Shown: positions 33,746-49,964, counted from the first letter of the stretch. The stretch is 64,000 nt of DNA from Iris pallida (GCA_029216955.1 JANAVB010015600.1:35106346-35170345), one strand, 5' to 3'. A program made the numbers and translations. Notes: generated by a model from the letters alone, not told the origin.

Positions 33746-36700
33746 ATGAATCTAAGGAGTGGACGTACCGCTGCCGGTAGAGACAACCAGTCATCTGGTA
33801 CGGATGAGCAGTCCGCAAGGGTAGTTCCAACCCACCCTTTGCTACCAGGGCAGACGTCTCAGCCAGTTGGTGCACAACCGACTGGGGTACCTCCTCCTCC
33901 CCCGTTGTACCCTCAGACACCATATGGAGTGCCCCCGGCTGTGCCTCAAGACAGTCAGGCACAGATGTTTCAGTTCATGTATATGATGATGCAAGAACAG
34001 AGACAGCAAGCAGCAGAGCAGAGACAAGAAGCAGTTGAGCAAAGACGGGAAGCTGCTGAGATGAGACAGGGATTCTTGACAGCCATGGAGAGGATGACAG
34101 CACCAGCACCTGCACCAGCTCCGACACTAGCTCCCGTGAGACCAGCACGGGTAGGTTCAGTGAAGGACTACGTGCAGATGGACCCCAAACCTTATAAGGG
34201 AAACGAGAGTCCGGAGGAGACCACTACTTGGATCACCAGCACCAAGAAGAAATTACAGGCATCTCAGTTGCCTGAGGATTTATGGATGACTGGCGTAAGA
34301 ACTCAGCTGGAGGGGAATGCCCATCACTGGTGGGATTCTATGGAGCGTCAGTTGGGTACTCGTCAGACGTGGAAATAGTTTTTAGAGTTCTTTGATAAGA
34401 AGTACTTCCCTACTACTGTGAAGAATGCCTTATACAACCAGTTCCTACATCTGGAGCAAGGGAACAAGACTGTTGACGAGTATGACTCGGAGTTCAGTCG
34501 ACTCAGCAAATATGGGGAGGTGCTGATACCCAATGATCTGGAGAAGGCCAAGAGATTTCACAACGGGCTGAGGTAGGAGCTACAGCATTATACTAGCTCT
34601 CAGTCCCGAATCTCTTATGCTGAGTTGCTGACGGAGGCCAGGATTCAGGAGGCAATTAGCAAAGGGAAGCTGAACCAGCAGAAGAACCAGCCAGTGCAGA
34701 CGAAGACGCAGCAAGGAGGTCCTATCAAGAGACCTATGGGACATCATCAGCATCAGCAGAAGACTGGACCCTAGCAGTCTAAGGAGCTTCCGACTTGCCA
34801 TTTCTGTGGCAGGAAAGGACACTTACAGAGAGAGTGCAGAAGGATGCTGGGTACTTGTTTAGCTTGTGGATCGAGCCAGCATCAGGCTCGAGATTGCCCA
34901 GTTCGGGGAGCCATTGTGCCAGCAGGAGGACAGAAGCCACCAGCATCTGGAGGTCAGCAGAGAGGACCTATACTCCCTTCACAGTCAGCACAGTTTGAGA
35001 AAGCCAAGCAGCAGGCAGGAAACAAGAAGCAAGGACAGATTTTTGCTCTCACTCAAGGGGAAGATGGAACCGAAGGTGAGGCTATCACAGGTACTATTTT
35101 AGTAGGTTCATTGCCTGCTACAGTGTTATTTGATTCTGGTGCCACCCTATCATTTATATCATCTAGATTTGTAGCTGTGCATAGGATAGCTACTTCTACT
35201 ATGCCTAAGAGTTGGAATATTATTACTGGTAGGGGTATAGTACCTGTGACTAGTTCATGTAGAACCTGTTCGGTAGTTATATGTGGCCGAGAGATGAGAG
35301 CTCGACTTTTGGTATTTCCTATGCCAAATTTTGACATAGTATTGGGTATGGATTGGCTTAGTCAATATCATGCTATATTGGACTGCCACAGGGGTTGTGC
35401 TATATTTAGACCGCCAGGCCAGCCGGAGTTTGAATTTCAGAGAGGAAGCATTGAGAAGGGAGTATCTCAATATCATAGAGCTTGCATGGCAATGGAGGTT
35501 GCCCCGCCACCGATCATTGATGAGTTTTCTGATGTCTTTCCCGATGATCTGTCGGGTCTACCACCCGACAGAGAGGTTGAGTTCACCATTGAGCTCATAC
35601 CAGGAGCGGCACCAATCTCTTCAAATGTCTATCGACTGGCGAAGAAGGAGCTGGATGAAATGAAGGTGCAGTTACAGGAGTTGCAAGACATGGGGTTTAT
35701 CAGACCAAGTGCATCACCATGGGGAGCCCCGGTCTTGTTTGTGCCAAAGAAAGATGGAACAGTTCGCATGTGCATTGATTATAGGGCTCTTAATGCTGTG
35801 ACGATCAAGAACAAGTATCCCCTGCCCAGAATTGATGATTTATTTGACCAGCTGACAGGAGCCCAGGTGTTCTCGAAGATTGATCTGAGATCGAGATACC
35901 ATCAAGTGAAAGTTCGAAAAGAAGACATCCAGAAGACGGCATTCAGGACTCGGTATGGTCATTACGAGTTCTTGGTAATGCCCTTTGGTTTGACAAATGC
36001 ACCGGCTGTATTTATGAATTTAGTGAACAGAGTATTCCATGAATATCTTGATAAGTTTGTCGTAGTATTCATCGACGACATTTTGGGGTATTCAAAGAAC
36101 CATGAAGAGCATGAGAATCACTTGAGGAAGGTGCTGGAGATCTTGAGGCATCAGAAGTTATATGCAAAGCTGAGTAAGTGTAAATTTCTGCTAGATCATG
36201 TTTCATTTCTTGGACATGTTATCTCAGGGAAAGGCATAGAAGTGGATCCGACGAAGATATCAGCAGTGGAGTCGTGGCCAACTCCAACCGATGTTTCAGA
36301 GGTGCGAAGTTTTCTAGGGCTTGCCGGATACTACCGGAGGTTCGTAGAGAATTTTGCAAGAATTGCGGAGCCCATGACAAAGTTGACTCACAAGGATCAG
36401 AAGTTCGAGTGGACGGAAGAGTGCCAAGCTGCTTTTGATGATTTGAAGAAGCGCCTTACTACTGCACCAGTCTTGACCATTCCATCGGGATCAGGAGGTT
36501 TTGTCATCTATAGTGATGCATCCGGAAAGGGATTAGGATGCGTCTTGATGCAGCATGGGAAGGTAGTTACATATGGTTCTCGGCAGTTGAGGACCCATGA
36601 GAAGAATTATCCCACGCACGACTTAGAGCTTGCGGCGGTGATATTTGCCTTGAAGCTTTGGAGGCATTATCTGTATGGAGAAACAGTGGAGGTATATACA

Positions 36701-38407
36701 GATCATAAAAGCCTCAAGTATGTCTATACTCAGAAGGATTTAAATTTGAGACAGAGGCGTTGGCTTGAGTTGATGGCAGATTTTGATATTGAGTTACAGT
36801 ACCATCCAGGGAAGGCGAATTCAGTAGCAGATGCATTGAGCCGGAGGCCTATGGCACATTTCTTGACATCACAAAAGGAGTTGCTTTATGACTTGGAAAA
36901 GATGGGCATCGAAGTTGTTAGGCCTGGAGGAGCTGTAAAGATGATGAATATTCAGGTTCAGTCTTCGTTTGTAGAGCGGATCAAAGCGACCTTACCGACA
37001 GATGCCAGATATCAGAGGCTTCGACAGAGGACAGAGCAAGGACTGCAGACTGGATTGAGGATTCACGAAGATGGGACCTTGAGGTGTGGAGATCGCCTCT
37101 ATGTTCCTAATGGAGAGATCAGGCAGGAGCTGATGACAGAGGCTCATAGCTCGATTTATTCTATTCATCCAGGAGGTACGAAGATGTACAGGGACCTGAG
37201 ACAGCACTACTGGTGGCATGGAATTAAGCGTGAAATAGCACGGTTCGTAGCAAAGTGCTTGGTGTGTCAGCAAGTCAAGGCCGAGCATCAGAGGTCTGCA
37301 GGATTGTTGCAACCGCTTCCGATACCTGAGTGGAAGTGGAAGCACATCACTATGGATTTCGTTACGGGATTTTCGAGGAGCCCAGCTGGACGAGATGCAG
37401 TTTGGGTGATTGTGGACAGATTATCGAAGTCTGCTCATTTTATACCATTCCGAGTGGGGCAATCTACAGAGGTATTGGCAGACCTATATATAAAGGAGAT
37501 AGTGCGATTACATGGAGTACCAGTCAGTATAGTCTCTGATCGAGATACGAGATTCACATCGCACTTCTGGAAGAGCATACAGGAAAGTCTGGGCACTAGA
37601 CTGAAGTTCAGCACAGCTTATCATCCTCAGACGGACGGGCAGTCAGAGCGTACCATTCAGACGTTAGAGGACATGTTGAGAGCTTGTATATTGGATTTTG
37701 GAGGATCCTGGGAGGATCACTTGCATTTGGTAGAGTTTTCTTACAACAATAGCTACCAGGCAAGTATCCAGATGGCCCCTTTTGAAGCATTGTACGGAAG
37801 GAAGTGTCGATCGCCAGCATGTTGGGGTGATGTAGGCGAGAGACAGATATTGGGACCAGAGTTAGTGACTCGTACAGTAGATACAGTCAAGAAGATTCAG
37901 GAGCATCTACGAGCAGCACAGGACCGACAGAAGCAGTGGGCAGACACTCATAGGCGACCTCTTGAGTTCAAGGAAGGGGATCATGTGTTCTTGAGAATCT
38001 CTCCGACTAGAGGTACAATCAGATTTGGAGTCAGAGGAAAGCTCAGCCCAAGGTACATTGGACCATTCGATGTGTTGGAGAAAGTTGGCGAGGTTGCATA
38101 CAGATTGGCACTTCCGCAGTCATTGGAAGGCGTCCATGATGTATTTCATGTCTCCCAGTTGAGGAAGTATGTGGCAGACCCTAACCACGTACTTGATCAT
38201 TCAGAGATCACCGTGGGACCGACCTTGTCCTACGAGTAGCAGCCTGTGGAGATCCTAGACCGCAGAGAGAAAGTATTGAAGGGGAAGACCATTCGACTAG
38301 TCCGAGTTGCGTGGAAACACCATTCTCCGGGCGAATCGACTTGGGAGCGGGAAGATTCTATTCTGGAGCATTATCCATACCTTCGTGAGGCGTCTGGTAT
38401 GACTTAA
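33746..38407 (+). pseudogene. gag-pol: TekA gag-pol polyprotein, one frame with four TAG codons
   Basis: Start ATG 33746 (MNLRSGRTAAGRD). Domains in order: Gln/Glu-rich coiled segment ('EQRQQAAEQRQEAVEQR'); gag core; two CCHC knuckles near 34795-34905 ('[14 protein letters not shown]', '[14 protein letters not shown]'); protease ('[13 protein letters not shown]'); RT ('[15 protein letters not shown]'; the usual Val after DDIL is Gly); RNase H ('[10 protein letters not shown]', '[10 protein letters not shown]'); integrase ('[11 protein letters not shown]', 'TMDFVTGF', '[12 protein letters not shown]', '[14 protein letters not shown]'); a 'LSPRYIGPF' block; and a C-terminal chromodomain ('VAWKHHSPGESTWERED'). 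The frame never shifts over 1550 codons. The only breaks are TAG at 34376, 34574, 34772 and 38237, each most simply from CAG. The chromodomain indicates the Tekay/Del chromovirus lineage. The copy may be young. Confidence 0.9.
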
Positions 38408-38538
38408 TTCTGCTGATATTCACTCTCTAGATTTTGCTTAATTTAGTTTGTAAATTTCCTAGATTTAGAATTATGATTGTGTGTGTTTCTTTTGATCCCA
38501 GCTTGTTTTAATTTCGAGGACGAAATTTTAATAAGTTT

Positions 38539-38545
38539 GGGAGAA
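38539..38545 (+). other. Polypurine tract of TekA
   Basis: GGGAGAA directly precedes the 3' LTR start TGTAAAACCCC. Confidence 0.65.
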
Positions 38546-41853
<3,308 letters not shown>

Positions 41854-42747
41854 ATAGGCCTTGACACATTTTTACCACGGAGTTGTGAGTCGTATGTAGA
41901 ACTCGGACATGCGTGACTGGCTGGCCACCGGTACGTATAAGCCATGTGATAGGAATAACCGCTAATAGAGGTTGCATGATTAGTTTGACTTAGCAGTTAA
42001 TAAAGGTTTTGTGTTGTGGATACAACATATTAGGCATTGGAAGGGAAGAACAGTTCTTTGATGTATGGGCTACATTTACATACTGCTATTGTACCTGAAG
42101 CTCCGTTGGAGACGCATGTTCACCCTATTGTACTGATTCCCTCTGACGTTCATGGAACGTTATAGATATTTTCATACTGATTTCCTCTGTCGTTCGCCGA
42201 ACGTTATGGACGGATTGTAGTGATTCCCGATGAGAGGGACGATGCCACTGCTATACAGCCTGAGTGCCCATATGTGAAGGATCATTCTTTGTATATTCAC
42301 TATAGTACGGTTAGGTACCCTATTGCACGCATCCCTTATTTTCTATTATATATCACAGTTTATATGGTACGATATTATGTATCTTGTTACGTTCCTCTGA
42401 GGACCTGGTTATCTCGCCAGGTGTGTGCTCTTGTCTTTTGCAGGTGTTCTAGCCGTGGCCATGATCGTCACTATTTCTTTGAGGAGACTTAGATCGTCTT
42501 CGCTTTGCTCGCCAAAATCTTTCTTTTTTTATGTATTTGTTTTCATAGTTGGTAGTGGATTTGTCTCCGCCCAACTACATGTACCAATTGACAATTCATA
42601 GTTGATTATATGATATCTTTTATTCATTTATTTTGTGTGGATGAGATTAGTCATGGTTCTACTGTATTTTTCAGCTTATGTATATGTATTATACGGCTGG
42701 CATGTCTACGTTCCTAGTCCTACGTATTTTGGGACTGGGGTGTTTCA
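41854..42747 (+). repeat. 3' part of a TekC-family LTR
   Basis: Homologous to 50860-51988 ('CTCGGACATGCGTGA', 'CCTCTGAGGACCTGGTTATC', ending TTTTGGGACTGGGG). The end reads GGGGTGTTTCA where the solo LTR has GGGGCGTTACA. It begins abruptly at the TekA LTR end, so TekA probably inserted into this LTR. The last bases overlap the proposed start of the next LTR. Confidence 0.75.
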
Positions 42748-43370
42748 AAATCTTAGATGAGGATTAATCAGAATCTAAATCTGGGATAAAATCCTAAGAT
42801 TTACTCGGCTACATCCGAACGAGCAAATCGGCACACGCCACGTGTCTCCTCTTTCGGTTATTTTGATAACCACCAGAGATCTTGATTGAGGGGATTCTCA
42901 ATCTCTGCCACATGTTAGCACCGCAGAAGCCTGTACCGTGTAATGAAGGCAGATTCCTTCATATCTCAAAACCCTAATGCACATCGCATATGTGCTCTCT
43001 TCCCTTATAAAAAGAAGGAGTTTTCCTTTAACAAAGGAGAGACCACCGAATATCAAATCTCCAGCTCCAAGCATCCTCTTGATCGGCAACCCTAGAGTCC
43101 ATCAATGGCATCAGAAAGTCAGAGCAAGTTCATCCCATCACCAGATCGTCAACGGAGTAAAGGAGCCGCTACAGTGCTCGATCTCCACCGTCACACTTTT
43201 CTAAAAACTCTTCCTCTTGTACTTAGAATATCCAGTTTAGGACTTCCGTCTCTGTACACAGGTCTTCCCCTTGTACTTAGAATATCTTGTTTAGGACTTC
43301 TTTCTCTGTATACAGGTCTTTTTACGTTCAATAAATAAAAAGTTCGTTCAACATTTTATGATGTCGAACA
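42741..43370 (+). repeat. Short LTR of ORF1-bearing element C
   Basis: The right end ATGTCGAACA sits 3 nt before a primer site, as in families A and B. The left end is less sure; TGTTTCAAAATC at 42741 is the best candidate, giving about 630 bp. It holds one CCACGTGTC (from 42839), TATAAAAA at 43006-43013 and two copies of a ~58-bp repeat at 43204-43320 ('CTTGTACTTAGAATATC'). Confidence 0.6.
43006..43013 (+). promoter_or_regulatory. TATA box of element C LTR
   Basis: TATAAAAA lies 365 bp before the LTR end, about the same distance as in families A and B. Confidence 0.6.
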
Positions 43371-43372
43371 AA

Positions 43373-43618
43373 ATGGTGACTCTGCTGGGGACTACCTTCT
43401 CCTCTAACAAGAAGGCAGTGATGCAATCTGACGACGACTTGCTGGGATCTTCCCAGAAGATGCTGGTTGTATGCTTCGACCAGCAAGCTTTTGAAGATCT
43501 CCTTTCTGATGAGAAGTCGAATCCTTCGAAGCGGTTCGTAAAACCGAAGAAGACTCGACGTGTTTGGAGGCCCAAAGCGGCCACGACGAGCAGCACAACG
43601 GAAGGAACTGTGATCTAG
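43373..43618 (+). CDS. ORF1 N-terminal part of element C
   Basis: The ATG 43373 overlaps the primer site (MVTLLGTTFSS). The block 'MLVVCFDQQAFEDLLSD' matches the ORF1 proteins at 749 (minus) and 3894. 'KKTRRVW' echoes a similar stretch in family A. The frame ends with TAG at 43616-43618, and 30 bp later the element is cut by the TekB LTR, so the full product is unknown. PBS translation explains the strict MxTLLG start. It could be a truncated copy rather than a real short protein. An in-frame ATG in the LTR end would add residues. Confidence 0.6.
   Translation: MVTLLGTTFSSNKKAVMQSDDDLLGSSQKMLVVCFDQQAFEDLLSDEKSNPSKRFVKPKKTRRVWRPKAATTSSTTEGTVI
43374..43391 (+). other. Primer-binding site of element C
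   Basis: TGGTGACTCTGCTGGGGA, 3 nt after the LTR end. It differs from the family A site by one C to T change at a CpG. Confidence 0.8.
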
Positions 43619-44270
43619 AACCCCCTCAATGTCGAAGCCCCGGAGACGTGTCACGACCCGCACCCTAGAGTAATGGCACGAGAATTGGGTACGTCCGGCC
43701 TACGCCGCAGTGTCGGCGGTAGAACGCTATCCTAGGTCAATCATCTAACAATATATAAGGTACCTGTACAGTATAAATACTCCGAATGGAGGTGACATAG
43801 CATAATACAGTCTCAATCACATCTAAGGCAGAATGATAAGATAAATAGATATGAAACGAAATCCACAGAGAGATACAACAGATAGAAGTCTAACTGTCTA
43901 TGATAACACAAATCCAAAAATATCCCAAATATCAAATACAGTAATCCAGAATGTAAATATAATGAAAAGACATCCTAGTCTAAAGGTGTGTCATCCACTG
44001 CTAAGGGGTCCTGCTGCTGGTCCAGGTCACAACAGTCCTCTAGGGTAGTCCCATAATAGGTAGGACAGCACGCCTCGTCCTCATCCTCTGTAATATTTTT
44101 AATAGGTCCAGTCAGGACGGGAGCGAGCACAATACATCTCAATAAATCATAACAGGTTAGGAAATATAAACATGCTAGAGAGTAACATATATGAAACTGA
44201 AGAACAGCATAATATAAAAGAGAGACTGTAAGTAAATATCTACAATATATAAGAGAACTAATCAGTGCTA

Positions 44271-44554
44271 GTGATTCAGAGTACAAGATGAACATGTAAA
44301 CAGCTGGAGGGTGATTCATGACTATACTAAAGAGGTGATTCATGACTATTCTACTTTGGAATTATTCACATGCTCAGTTTCTACTCCTCCATCCCCAATC
44401 AATATACAAGGATCCAGTCAAGTTACGTTAAGATTCATGACTATACTACTGGCCCATAAAGGGTGATTCAAGAGTGATTCATGAATAGATTCGTGAAGGC
44501 TCTGTGATTCATGAGAGTACAGGAATCACAAGCTGATACATGAAGATTCATGAT
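44271..44554. repeat. Dispersed GATTCATGA motifs in TekB LTR
   Basis: GTGATTCATGA or close variants recur about eight times with irregular spacing. The right-hand copy begins the same pattern at 63900-63990 in reverse complement, so the array belongs to the LTR family. Confidence 0.7.
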
Positions 44555-44881
44555 AATAGAAGCATGATATACATGATGTAAGTGAAACATACGAGACAAG
44601 AGTATCTGATGCTCCCGAGGGGGATAACATCTCATGAAGGGATCCATATAGTACTAATTCGTGTTACCAACGTGTCAGCATCAAGTAAAGTAATCTAAAG
44701 CGGGATATATAATCCTAAACAAGATATTAAATGATCTGAGAATGTACTCGCCTGGTATCCTGAATATCTGAAGGGAATATACTGTCAGAGGAGTGGTGTC
44801 TATCTTCTATAGAACAGTACAAGTCACTACATGTCTGAAATAATAAAATACACTGCTACAATGCATCTACATGATGTTTGG

Positions 44882-44944
44882 GGTCAATCTAGGCTAAAGT
44901 CAACCCTTGGTCAACTCTAGTCAAACTAGATCAACTAGGTCAAA
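44882..44944 (-). promoter_or_regulatory. W-box cluster (left TekB LTR)
   Basis: GGTCAA/AGTCAA (TTGACC/TTGACT in element sense) occurs five times in 63 bp. TTGAC(C/T) is the WRKY-factor W-box core. Confidence 0.55.
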
Positions 44945-45194
44945 CCTAGCCCAACAAGTCTTACTAGGCCTAACCAAGACTATCCTAGCAAGCACACCAT
45001 ACACAAGTCACACTAGTCTAACAATACACTAAACTCAAGTGTACACACTCCACATGCCATAGGCTATACTACCTAGGCCATGAGCCAAATTCACATATTA
45101 GGCAATACACCTATTTCTACCATATATCTATATACACATTATATATATATCAATAGGCAATATCTATATTACATCACATTATCACATTAAGTTA

Positions 45195-45204
45195 TATTAT
45201 ATAT

Positions 45205-45276
<72 letters not shown>

Positions 45277-45305
45277 TATATATATAATATATATATATAT
45301 ATATA
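45195..45305. repeat. (TA)n microsatellite in left TekB LTR
   Basis: Over 100 bp of almost pure TA. Predicted Tyr/Ile repeats in this stretch are not protein-coding. Confidence 0.95.
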
Positions 45306-47605
45306 AAGTGGAATAAGGAATAATGCATATGTGGGTGTGTATGTGTGTAAACATGTGGACCAATGTGTTCTCAGTGATTCAAAGCAATGAAATGTGTGTT
45401 GATGGGCTAAGTTCTCAGTTTTCATATTTATCAATTCAAAAGTGTGTGGACAATGTGTAATGTGATAGAAAGTTAGATAGGTGGATAGGTTAGTGTGTGT
45501 GTGGGTGACACATGAGTGTGTGTGATATTCTCAGATTTAATGAGTGAAGGCAGTGGGTCATACAGTGTGTAAACTGACAGAAAAATAATAGAGTAATGTG
45601 TGTAATATAATGTGTTAGCTAACAGTGTAATAGTGCTCAACTTGTAACTTGTGTGTGACAGGAATGTGATTACAGTGAACTGTGTATATGTGTTAGGAAT
45701 CAATAGATAGGGAGTGTGTGTGCAATTGATCTCAGGAATAGTGAATGAGTGACAGTGGATAGGTGTTAGTAGTGTCAATGTGACAGGAATAAGTTTATGT
45801 GTGTGTGACTAACATTATAGGAATAATGTCTCAGGAAAATAAGTTCTCAGGAAATGTTCTCAGGTTTAATAGTGTATCATATAACTGTGTATCATTTCAA
45901 GCAATTCAAAAGCCCAATACAAATTTCGAGACCAAAATCCTATGCCATCATAAAATCCAAGTATGTGGGCTACTCCCAAGATGCATTTAGGTGTACAACA
46001 ATTTGTTTAACACGTAAAACAGGTTGAATTAATCATTCAACAGTCGAATTAGAGTTTAGGAATCTGCAATTTAGTTAAGTATCAGAAAATAATAGGGGAA
46101 AGGGCATTCAAATTGAAAAATAACTAATTAATTAAATTAAAAGGTTGATAAAGAATGTGTCATGTGAGAGAGTGTTGGGGGTGTGTCCCAGTGTCCACGA
46201 ACTGGATACAATGTGCCCAAACCCGAGCAAAACACAAAACTGAAACAGAACACACATAGGCATCGTGCACGTGTTTACTGTGGTCGTGGACACGACACAC
46301 GACTCCTCATGACACGTGGTCATGCACACGTGTAGCCCACGTGTAGGACTACACAGTAGACCCACCATGACGTATCCACGACGTGTCCAGAGCGAACACG
46401 AACGCATGTTAGTGCGCGTGTCTGTGCGTGTCTATTGACAGTGCACGAGCAGTGCGTGTCCAGTGCGGGCAAGATTGCACCGCGTATCGTGTATCATTTG
46501 CTCCCAAATTTTGGGAGCATGATGACAGACAATGCCCCACCCTTCCTACCAAATTTTGTGTCACCACGTGTCCTGTACAGCGAGTTCTAGGGCCCGAGTA
46601 GCAGGACAGTACATGTTGTCCTGAACAGCAAGTTCGTGTCCCCGTGTGGACATGACACGACACGAAAACAATATGACACAGACACAAAATCAAACACTAC
46701 ACCTAGCACTACAAATTCAATCAAACACATCTCAAAAATAATAAAAAATATACGAGTGTGGCATTTCATCAAACACCTTCCTATACACTATGACACGTGT
46801 CCGATACGGACACCAAATGAACACGAAATTAACCCAAACTTTAGGGACAGCTAGGGGACACCTAGATCTAGGCTACCATGCAATAAAACTAGAATTAAAA
46901 TGGGATTAGAAGGGTTTACCTATAGATTGCAAGGATCAAGAAAAAGCACCAAATCAAACGGTTCCCGTTGCTATCTAAATCTTCCAAATTGCTCTAAAAC
47001 TGAAATTACTCCTCAAAATCAGCAAGTAGAGGTTGATTAGAATCATATGCAAAAGATTTGGGTCAAAAAGGATTAAAAATGAATTTACTATGAATTTAGG
47101 AAAGTGGGGATTTACCTTTCCTTCTAAAAACTTGGTTGAGCACAAAATAGGCAAAAACAAGGAAGGGGACATTAAATAGGTGTAGGAAACCCTAGGTATG
47201 GCCGGCCACTAATGGGTTGGTTAGGGTTAGGGTTTCAAGTTATGGGCCATGGGCTTAAGTCACAAGTCATGGAATTAAAAGTCACAAGTCATAAGTCATT
47301 GACCTATTCTTAATTCTCATATTTCAAACTTGGTTCTTAATGACTAGAAATGGGTTAACTTAAGTTAGACTAGGGTCACCATAGCTAGGGTTTACTTCTT
47401 GGCTAGTCTACAAAGTCTCAATAAGTTAAAGGTCAAAACTAGAGATCACCAATTCAATAAATTATAAAAAATTCAAAAATTACCAAATGACCAAAATACC
47501 CTCAATCTAAAATATGGTAGTGACAAATCTACCCTCCTTAAAAGAATTTTGTCCTCAAAATTAAAAGGCAAAACTAAACTGATGAGAAGGATAGATAATC
47601 ATACC

Positions 47606-47773
47606 TCAAGGTCCAAAAAGATAAAGGTATCGCTCGCGCATCTCATCCTCCCGCTCCTAGGTAGACTCTCCTGGAGAATGATGCCTCATTGCGACGCGAA
47701 CCAAGGGTATCACCTGGTTTCTCAGTACCATCTCTCGGCGATCCAAAATCTCCACTGGCTGCTTTGGATAACT
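47606..47773 (-). pseudogene. Chromodomain end of left TekB pol, split off by solo LTR
   Basis: The reverse strand matches 60470-60626 ('CTGGAGATTTTGGATCGC...', product end YLFGP). The frame ends at TGA (47608-47606). The upstream part of the gene lies beyond 51988, after the solo LTR. Confidence 0.85.
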
Positions 47774-48431
47774 GAGAGTGTAGAACCCCTAAATTTCTAC
47801 TGATTTTTTTTATATATATAAATTTGGTACCGATTAATTTTTTGTAATTGTACGTCTCAATAACGTATTGTACGTCACGCACAAGATTTTATTTTTCTTT
47901 ATTGCTCGACGAGTGCAAATATGTGCGAGCGTACATATTTTTAGAAAAACGTTTTCTATTTTCGAAGTGATATATATAATAATTATTTTTGCCATTATAC
48001 AAAATTTCCAAGTTTGTTATTTTAAGCCTTTTTTTTTCTAACATTAATTAATAATAAATTATATTTCATTGTATACTAGAAAAGCAAAATTTCGTATAAA
48101 TAATTATGCATACATATCTCATGATTAATTATTAGCTAATTTTTAAATAAATTAGAATGTATTTTCGAAATTATTATTATAGTATTTTTGGAAAACATAT
48201 TTTGAAATTATTTAGCGATTTAAATCTTGATTTGAATTTATGGATTTATTTAAATAGTTAAATAATTGAAATTTGATTTATCCCATTTGATTTTAAACTA
48301 AAAATTTAATTAGATTTAAATTGGATTTGTATTTGGATTTGGATTTGATTGATTTTAAATTAAATTATGAATTATCTATTTTGGGTTTAAAACTACTCCT
48401 AATTCTTATCCAACTGGGAATTCCCACATCC

Positions 48432-48439
48432 TATAAATA
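48432..48439 (+). promoter_or_regulatory. TATA box of the solo LTR
   Basis: TATAAATA in the context TCCTATAAATAGGCAGG, upstream of the C-rich, G-poor segment that would be the transcript leader. Confidence 0.6.
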
Positions 48440-48599
48440 GGCAGGTACTCCTCTATATTATTTTCTCCACAATTCATTTTCCATAAATTCTACAACCCAT
48501 AATTATCGTGCATCGTGTCGGTGTCCACATCTTATTCCATAGATTACATATACATATATTCTCCGTGTCGGACACACCCCGACATCAATGAATTCATAA

Positions 48600-49800
48600 T
48601 CATAATCCTAACCCTAACCACCGACCAATCCCGACCCAGTCATCTCCCCTAGATCACCACCCCGACGACTTCCCGTCGCCACCGTTAGCAAGACCTCGCA
48701 CCAGCCGATCAACTACCGGCAACCTAGCCGCTGTCATCACTATCGAAATACAGCGCCCCCGACCTCTCCCGACCAAGCCCAGCCTCCAGACCATCCCCAT
48801 CACCACAACCCACTGTCACCGTCCCCGCCACCGTCACTCCGGCCACCTTGGCCGAGTGCAACCACCATCCTCCATCTTCCAACACCCCCACCATCATCAT
48901 TGGCCGCCATCACGACCAGCACCCCACCTCCACCATTCCGGGCCAACTCTGGCACCCTCACCCCGTTCCAACCACCCATCTCCTGTAGCAGACGACCCCT
49001 CCTTCCGACTGCGGCTACTGCCACCGCCCGATCCTACATCTCGCCAGCCTCCGACTCCGCCACCACCGTGGCAGAGCCCACTCCGCAACCATCGGCATAA
49101 CCGTCGCCACTCTCCACACAAACCAAGCATACCACCACCTCGGCCACCTGCCAAAAAAACCCTCGACCACCTGCAACACGACCCAACGCCACCACCAACA
49201 GTCGAGCACCACCGTGTGCCGACAGCCCCGACAACCGTACCCAACCAACAGGACTGCCACCGCGGCCACGGCCACGGCCACTGGCCGGAAACCGACCATC
49301 CACCTATCCTCGACACCCCACCCCTACCATACCAAAAAAAGGAAAAGAAAAATAATAGAAACCCATGCTCCTCACCTACAGCACCCGCCTCCGCTGCACA
49401 TACAGTACCGCCCGCCGCACACAGGCGTATCGACCCCGTGCTCGACCACCGGAGGTCCTCCTACCTTCAGATTTTGTGTGTCGTGCCGCCTCGTCTCTGC
49501 TGCGCCGGTCGACGACCACTGTCTCTCCGCCTCCTTGCCGAGCTTTTCCTCCGTGCCATCACCCTTCTTCTCCTCGTCCACCGCCGCACTCGACTCCGCG
49601 TGAGCGAGCTCCGCCCGACCAAAACCCCGCTCCATCCACCTCCTCTACGTCGCGCTCCCGCCGGCATGCCCGACTCCGATCTCTCCCGACCACCGCACTT
49701 GCCCACCGTGCCGGCTCGCAGCCCCCGGTCGCCTCCCGAGCACCGTCTCTCCCTCTCTCACATCCGTCGCCGCTCTCTCTCTAGACTTCCTCTTCCCCGT
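48600..49800 (+). other. C-rich segment with long but doubtful ORF (48856-49956)
   Basis: Some 1.2 kb with strong C over G bias on the plus strand. It gives a 366-codon frame made largely of Pro, His, Arg and Ser. The composition by itself removes stop codons, other frames are also long, and there is no family motif. It probably acts as an untranslated leader of the LTR transcript. Similar but shorter C-rich DNA lies at 38990-39230 in TekA. Confidence 0.5.
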
Positions 49801-49964
49801 TCCCACTCTCTCTTCTCTAAAACTTTGATTTTTTTCTTCTTCACTGAGTTTTGGGAGAACAAGTTGTTCTCGAGTCCCGCGTATTATTATAATTATTATT
49901 TTTATTATATTATGTTTTCATTAAATGTACAAAAGATCAACACTATTAAGTTATGATAAACGTA

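Larger units (their letters stand above)
43649..47525 (-). repeat. 3' LTR of left (reverse) TekB copy
   Basis: On the minus strand it starts TGTCACTACCATATTTT (47525) and ends GGTGCGGGTCGTGACA (43649), 3877 bp. It is homologous to the right-hand LTR from 60706. Inside are a (TA)n tract, W-box and GATTCATGA arrays, a region of CACGTG motifs (46260-46800) and a telo-box (47220-47235). Flanking bases AGACG at 43644-43648 may be a target site within element C. Confidence 0.85.

Noticed and set aside
33700..33746. Intron ending just before the TekA gag start (TTATTTTTGCAG)
   Set aside because: The acceptor looks good but I could not find a convincing donor in the leader.
45192..45434. Tyr/Ile repeat protein
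   Set aside because: Translation of a (TA)n microsatellite.
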